Source: Lingula anatina
Lineage: Eukaryota; Brachiopoda; Lingulata; Lingulida; Lingulidae
Direction: 5' to 3'
NCBI RefSeq assembly: GCF_001039355.2
Contig: NW_019775944.1
Location: forward strand, 108,145 to 161,379
Length of the DNA stretch: 53,235 nucleotides
Part shown: piece by piece, positions 47,665 through 53,235 of the stretch
Numbering within the stretch: the first letter of the stretch is position 1
Layout: every line of letters starts with the position of its first letter
Program-made: the position numbers and the translations under genes
The notes under the pieces: model-generated
What the model was told of the DNA's origin: nothing
Databases searched by the model: none
The model's input: only the letters and a program-made list of their open reading frames with translations

Positions 47665-48851
47665 TTATATGTGTTTCGATATATTTTGTAGTGATTCAGT
47701 CTTGGTGAATTATACATGACGTAAGGATATTTTTAAATAAATATTTAACCTGTAACTCAAGGGGTTCCGGTCATGGCTACAGTGACGTATTGTAATGAGC
47801 CTTTACATACATATGGAATGAATGTCCTAAACTTATATAATTTTGTACGCTTAATTCAAGCTTGGGCTCGAAATAGGACATTACGTTTTAGACTTATTTA
47901 GTGGATAACACAATCTAAATATTCCACGGTTCGTCTCAGTTTTAAGTAAGATTGCGCAAAGGAAGCCCAAGTCCACATAATGACCAGTTAAACGATTTAT
48001 TCTTCGACGCTCGGAAGCTACATATTCTAAGTGAAGTCTCCAACTCCTAGCTCTTCTAAACTACGTCTGCCCCGTACTCGATCCGTTGCTCCCAATGTCC
48101 TTCTCTCCTTCTCGTCCCCTCTCCCCTTCTCACTCCAATGTATCGCTTATATACTTATTTCTTATCCGAATTGAATCCAATGAATGACTAATGCACGATG
48201 CACGCAAAAATTATTTATAATTGCAGAGTTAATGTCTTTATATCGGTGTTAAAGGGGCCGCCACATTACTCTATAACTATCGGACCACTCCACGTTGCAT
48301 AATCTGACCTCATAAGATATCTTTATGTCGGACATAACAGTATGTTCCCCAGAAAAAAAATGTCAGAAAGTTTCATCTTGCCCAAGTACTTGTTGCAATA
48401 GGGAAGTGGAAACAGGGTTTTCTGTTGCTGACTGAAAAAGATATTATGATTCCATGACAGTTTGACATTTCTGATACAAAATTTGGATCACGATTTTATG
48501 CTTATTTGACTGTCGGTAGCGTGTATTTCCCCCTCTTTTTTAATATTCAGATACCAGACGGCTGAAGGCGTTCAAAAAATAATTGCTCTATACAGAATAT
48601 TATCATACTTTTACAACATTATACTTGTAGGATATTAATTAAAGAACAAAATCAGTGATGGTTGAATTTTTAAAGTGAGAAAAACTTCGTTTTGCATTTG
48701 TGACAGTAACATGTTCCTTTTTTTTATTATTTATGTTTCCAGGAGAGTGAAACTGCAAACTTCTTCATGTGGGACTCTAAAATAATCAAACATACTCTGT
48801 AACCTGTGCACTTAATATTTTAACAGCATGCTTGTGACCCCATTTGCACCT
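47665..48851. other. Noncoding stretch between the orphan exon 1 and FOLR copy 3
   Basis: No coding exon or repeat was recognised. A C/T-rich patch lies near 48090-48135. It should hold the copy 3 3' UTR. Confidence 0.4.
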
Positions 48852-49402
48852 TTATATTGGATTTGGGTGAGATAAGATGAACATTAAGAACATCGTATAA
48901 AGAACAAAAACCCCTGAAGGGGAATACATCTTCAATCCGGAAGCCCCAGACACAGCAGCCTTTTTTTCGGCAGCAGCTCGAGCCACAGGGACGTTCGGAT
49001 TTGGTTTTGCTGGATCAAAACTAAACTCCAGGCAAGGCTCGGTGTCTGGTACCACGTGATAACCGCCATCCCAAATGGTGTTGCAGAAATCAGCAGCTGA
49101 TGTGTACACCTCAGTGTATTTCCTACACACAGTGTCCTTTGGGCAAATGTTCATACCTGAAAAGGAAGAGCATGAAATATATTAATTTTTAACCCAAAAG
49201 TTGCTATCTGCATAAGCAAGGTAAACTTCGACCACATTTTCACAAACTGCCAAAAGCCGAGTCTGATTTAAGAAGTAATAGGCATGTGCGCTTAACATGT
49301 GAAAAGGCAGGAAATGCAGGAGTTTCCATGTTTTTTGCCGCTACTTCTTTTCCTTCTCTTTCTTTTTGCAAACATCCAACCACATTGACCCTGTGGCTAT
49401 AC

Positions 49403-49474
<72 letters not shown>

Positions 49475-49890
49475 GTTGCTGTCAAATTATTACATCACAT
49501 TAACTTGGATGCCAGGGGGGTGCTGGCTGGGATATGACGTCACTCACCATTAGCGTCCCAGGCAGGGTCAGTGAACCAGTTTTTGTGACACGTGTATTCC
49601 TCCTTGCAAGCGTTCCACCATTTGTCACATTGTCTGGCGCACAGAGGCAGTTGATTATAACGGTCACTATACGGGTATTCTTTCTAAAATGTTTATCGAA
49701 AAATATAAAGTATTATTTATCTGGTATTATATAATGCACCTCGGTCGATATCACTTTTCTGAGGTTGGCAAAGCAACATACTGACATCGGCCACGGTCGA
49801 CATTGATATAATATCACATGGGCAGACCAGGTGAATGAATGGCAATTATCAGTTCACACACAACTGTTGTGTGTGTGTCTGTGTGCAATC

Positions 49891-49965
<75 letters not shown>

Positions 49966-50863
49966 AGTATTTGACATACCCCTCTCACAATCCATGGACC
50001 CAAGTTTGGCGAACAAGCAAAGGAGCAGATTTCGTCATGGGTCAATCTTTCACACTCCGGTGACAGCCGCGGTTTCTGTGGGCATTGGGCATAATCTGTC
50101 ATATTCATCCACTGGTGGTCCTCTAGGAAACTTGTGGTCATATTTGGCCTGCAGCAGGAACTGTCTCGGTAACGAATACACTGAAACATTATAGGGACAG
50201 TGTGTACTTATATAACACTAACCTTGGCTATCCATAGAACTTGCGACATTTAAAATCTTTCAAGTGTTAGGCTAGCGTGTATGATCGAGTGGTCATGGCC
50301 TGTCGGACAGGAAGTTTACCCATTCCTGGAGATTCTGTATTGAATATATATGTACTAGTTTAGCACTGAGCTTCGGGGGTGAGCAGCGCAGCGTGAAACC
50401 ATGTTCTTTAACCCTACCCTAAATGCGGCATAACTGGAGAAACGGGAGACAAAACGAGACAAAAATTGTTTTCCGTTTCCGTCCTTATAGCCTTCTTCTG
50501 TTGAACATACATATATGTGGTAGGGTGCATATTCTTCAGTGTTAAATTATTGGATACCCTTCTAACGGTGTAACAGGTTTTATCACTCTAACCTAGCATC
50601 TTCATGGTAATTAACTCACCACAGACATATAAAATCACGTTTTTTGCAACCTCTCTCTCTCTCTCTCTCTCTCTCTCCCTACCTCTCTCTCTCTCTCTCA
50701 CCTCGAGCTCTGGTTCTGGTGATGGTCTTGTCTTGCTGAATTTTGTTGGCAAGAAAATACATCTGTTCAAGTAATACTCCGCCGTTCTGGGCTTGTCCTC
50801 TTGCATCACAACTCCCCACGTCAGCACAGCCAGGTAGATGCAGATGTCTAGGGAAAACGCCAT
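48852..50863 (-). CDS. FOLR: Folate-receptor-family copy 3, intact
   Basis: Four exons (minus): 50863-50702, 50180-49980, 49683-49548, 49156-48852, together 804 nt (267 residues). Exon lengths 162, 201 and 136 equal those of copy 2. Signal peptide residues 1-20 (MAFSLDICIYLAVLTWGVVM); CSPNLGPW at 110-117 is the exact motif of vertebrate folate receptors; CARQCDKWWNACKEEYTC follows, then FCNTIWDGGYHVVPDTEP. The tail SGVFVLYTMFLMFILS fits a GPI signal. About 16 Cys support a disulphide-rich extracellular fold. The intron 1 donor is embedded in a GA microsatellite. Intron 3 lacks the MITE found in copies 1 and 2 and holds a long AT run. Confidence 0.87.
49406..49471. repeat. (AT)n microsatellite
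   Basis: 66-base AT run in FOLR copy 3 intron 3, near the site where copies 1 and 2 have a MITE. Confidence 0.95.
49898..49961. repeat. (GT)n-(GA)n microsatellite
   Basis: Compound run ending about 20 bases from the exon 2 donor of FOLR copy 3. Confidence 0.95.
50651..50700. repeat. (CT)n microsatellite overlapping a splice donor
   Basis: On the minus strand the exon 1 donor of FOLR copy 3 reads GAG|GTGAGAGAGAGAG, so the donor is the first part of the repeat. Confidence 0.95.
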
Positions 50864-51060
50864 GATAGCTTTGTGGGATCCTTAAGCTGTACAAATCAAG
50901 GCTGTCTTTTTTTAATGATGTATTTTTATGTACAAGGGTGACACTGTTTGCTATTCTGGTAACCATTATGCTAAATGCCCTGTTGCATAATACATGGGAG
51001 AGGTTAATGTAGGGATAGAGAAGGACTGAAAATTGTTTGAAAAAGGTAGAAAAACAGGTT

Positions 51061-51680
51061 TACCTACATGAATATATATATAGCACCCTGTATGCCGCAT
51101 CTAAAGTGCATGTAGTGCATATATATAGCTACATGTACATGTACCTATCAGTGGTAGCCCTTCGTGATTTATTAAAAATCACACTCCCGTCTTGATGTGC
51201 TTTATTTGCAAGACATGTCTTTTACAAGAATTCTCTTTCTCACAATCGTGAGCTATTGTTTCTTGATTCACCTCTGATTAGAATTAGTTTCCGTAGGTTT
51301 TGAACTAATTTTAATATAAGCAATTTTACTTCATTTTTCGTTTCCTGATGATTGCTGCACTTGATATACTTTTGCATCCAGATGGAAATATCATATCGTT
51401 AAAATTGTATATCATTGTAACGTGTTTCTGATAAAAGAACCAACAGTAATAATACGTCTACAACTGCCTTCGATAGACAACTGGTGTCGTCTGCATGATA
51501 TTTTTCGTCTAAAATGCCCGCTCTACTGCTTCGATTTTCCTAGAATTTTTATGACCATAGGGACCATATAAAGACTAAGTAATCATAATATTTTTTTTGT
51601 ATTTTTTCTTTTGTCAGTTTAATTTTGACAGGCCCCATGGTTTCAATCACGACATTTAAGACTTAAACACAGATTTTACG
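51061..51680. other. Upstream region of FOLR copy 3
   Basis: AT-rich, with no recognised gene. It is presumably promoter-distal sequence. Confidence 0.35.
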
Positions 51681-51692
51681 GCCATATTGTAA

Positions 51693-51773
51693 CAATATCA
51701 CCAGAGATCTCTGGTGATATTGTGCGGTGATCTCTGGTTATATTGTAACAATATCACCAGAGATCACCGCACA
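51693..51773. repeat. Nested palindromes
   Basis: 51693-51722 is a perfect 30-bp palindrome (CAATATCACCAGAGA and its complement). 51721-51773 is a second, overlapping palindrome with 26-base arms around one base and one mismatched pair. The word ATATCACCAGAGATC thus occurs repeatedly in both orientations. Confidence 0.95.
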
Positions 51774-51984
51774 ATAAATTGCGAACAATTAGGACGATCA
51801 TCATCCTTGTTTCTCGCTGAATGAACAAATATGTCATTCAGAAACTCTTAAAAATAAAAACTAAGTGTGATTTTTTTTTAAATTTCGAAATATGCTGTAC
51901 TGTGCATCAACGCCTTATAGCTCAAACAGTGTAGAAATGGCGCAACTTTAGAAAAGCGCATATAAAACTGAAATCATTGACTTG

Positions 51985-52118
51985 TGATCCATCTTCAACC
52001 CGGAAGCCTCAGACACATCGGTTCTTTCCTCGGCAGCAGTCGAGCTGCGGGGATGTTCGGATTTGGTTTTGATGGATCGAAACTAAACTCCATGCAAGGC
52101 TCGGTGTCGGATGCCAAA
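51985..52118 (-). pseudogene. Decayed FOLR exon 4 fragment
   Basis: About 130 bases match exon 4 of the FOLR copies (for example GATCGAAACTAAACTCCATG followed by CAAGGCTCGGTGTC). They carry small deletions and then stop abruptly. The 3' flank at 51820-51900 resembles that of copy 4 at 52645-52730 (shared AAATATGTCATTCA), so a whole copy once stood here. Confidence 0.8.
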
Positions 52119-52750
52119 ACATAACTCAACGGCACATGATAATGTCATTATTGAAAGGTGATTTAATTTTTACGCTAAAAACACACAAATTTGAGTGCAG
52201 GAGAAATAAGGCGATAAAATTGTGGTGTACAGGTATGTACGCATATCTTGCAATTAAAGATGTAATATACCAGCATTACATGCGTTATACGACTATGTTT
52301 TCTTTTAATGATTTTACAAATTCAAATAAAAAAGTCCTATTAAGATTAGCTTACATATCCAAACACTGACATGCATAAAATGTACGTCCACTGACATGAA
52401 ACAGTCGGAAATAGATCAACAAAAGGAACATGGAAATATGAACTTTTTGGTCACGTTAGATGCGTTACTCTCAGCTACAATCGTAATAGTCCGAGTGACA
52501 GAGGTGATTTTCGTTATCAAATATTCTGTGAAAACAGAAATATGAAACAATGAGCAAATTGTTCCCTTTCGACCATTGGTTGTTGTCATGGTAAAATTAA
52601 CCTGCAGATATACGGTTTTCAACTACAAAAGTTTAATTTCAATGTTCATTGATTAAATATGTCATTCAAAAACTCATAAAATAAAGATTAAAGCGAAAAA
52701 GACTTTTAAATCCAAAAATGCTATATAATACAGGTAGACACACTGTACAA
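52119..52750. other. Noncoding stretch between the decayed exon and FOLR copy 4
   Basis: No exon recognised; AT-rich. The right end (from about 52645) is the 3' flank of copy 4. Confidence 0.4.
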
Positions 52751-53049
52751 CTAAAACAGTGGAGGGGCAGTGTACAGTAAGAACAGCGTAAAGAGAACAA
52801 AAAGCCCTGACGGGAGATACATCTTGAGTCCGGAAGTCCCAGACACAGCTGCCTTTTTCTCAGCAGCGGCTCGAGACACAGGGATGTTCGGATTTGGTTT
52901 TGCTGGATCGAAACTAAACTCCATGCAGGGTTCGGTGTCTGGTACCACGTGATATCCGCCATCCCATATGGTGTTGCAGAAATCAGCAGCTGACGTGTAC
53001 ATCTCAGTGTATTTCCTACACACCGCGTCCTTTGGGCAAATGTTCATAC
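52751..53049 (-). CDS. FOLR: Folate-receptor-family copy 4, last exon (partial gene)
   Basis: Exon 4 only: the acceptor TTTTCAG lies just above 53049 and exons 1-3 would be beyond the right edge. It encodes MNICPKDAVCRKYTEMYTSA, then FCNTIWDGGYHVVPDTEPC, the DPAKPNPNIPVSRAAAE segment and a hydrophobic tail (SGLFVLFTLFLLYT). No frame damage is visible. The exon is a few bases shorter than in other copies because its stop comes earlier. Confidence 0.8.
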
Positions 53050-53235
53050 CTGAAAAGCAACATCATGAAATAAAATATTTTTGAAGACAAGGTTTGTTAT
53101 TTGAATAGGCTAGGGTAACTTGGGCCACCATTTTACACAATACGAAAATAACGTGTAAGAGCGCATTCTCAACGAATTAAGCCAGGCTTTACAAAGCCGG
53201 TGACCTAAAAATGGCGGACGTACATGAAAGAAAAA

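Noticed and set aside
1-53235. CRISPR arrays, bacterial insertion sequences, phage genes
   Set aside because: No spaced repeat arrays, no bacterial gene style; the sequence is eukaryotic with introns.
1-53235. Integrated viral sequence
   Set aside because: No reverse transcriptase, integrase, capsid or other viral motif was recognised in any frame.

Overview
The window looks like animal nuclear DNA from an invertebrate, most likely a marine lophotrochozoan such as a mollusc or brachiopod. That placement is an inference. It rests on AT-rich sequence, GT-AG introns, many dinucleotide microsatellites, several short inverted-repeat elements, and a 2'-5' oligoadenylate synthase (OAS) family, which insects and nematodes lack. 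I cannot name the species. There are no bacterial-style operons. Most short open frames are chance.

Layout. 1-2.5 kb: AT-rich noncoding, possibly the 3' end of an upstream gene. 2.5-14.6 kb (+): a multi-exon gene for a cyclic-nucleotide-binding protein resembling CNBD2, with two alternative 5' ends and TGACGTCA (CRE) octamers before and inside it. All chosen splice phases agree and give an 816-residue model. 14.6-23.9 kb: mostly noncoding, with repeats and two doubtful exon-like stretches. 24.0-27.9 kb (+): an UNC93A-like transporter gene interrupted by a 349-base assembly gap. It is followed by a strict 33-bp minisatellite. 30.6-31.5 kb: a 460-bp direct duplication joined at a single N, probably an assembly artefact. 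31.7-32.3 kb (-): a decayed SWIM zinc-finger, transposon-type ORF.

33.6-53.2 kb: a two-family cluster. On the minus strand are folate-receptor-family (FOLR) copies: a 5'-truncated copy (33.6-34.9 kb), an intact one (44.0-46.6 kb), an orphan first exon (47.3-47.4 kb), a second intact copy (48.9-50.9 kb), a decayed last-exon fragment (52.0-52.1 kb) and the last exon of another copy running off the right edge. Between the first and second FOLR copies, on the plus strand, lie two tandem OAS genes. OAS-A (36.6-39.7 kb) has a broken frame from an 8-bp tandem duplication and carries a second, damaged first exon. OAS-B (40.7-43.3 kb) is intact, with five exons and 333 residues.

No entirely new system is evident. 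The most interesting points are the interleaved, actively duplicating OAS/FOLR cluster, matching IRF-type motifs in intron 1 of both OAS genes, a MITE insertion that dates FOLR duplication order, CRE enrichment around a cyclic-nucleotide-binding gene, and the 33-bp minisatellite with its 11-residue repeat frame. The genes do not form an obvious single pathway. OAS is an innate antiviral sensor, FOLR copies are predicted GPI-anchored surface or secreted binding proteins, and UNC93 is a membrane protein.
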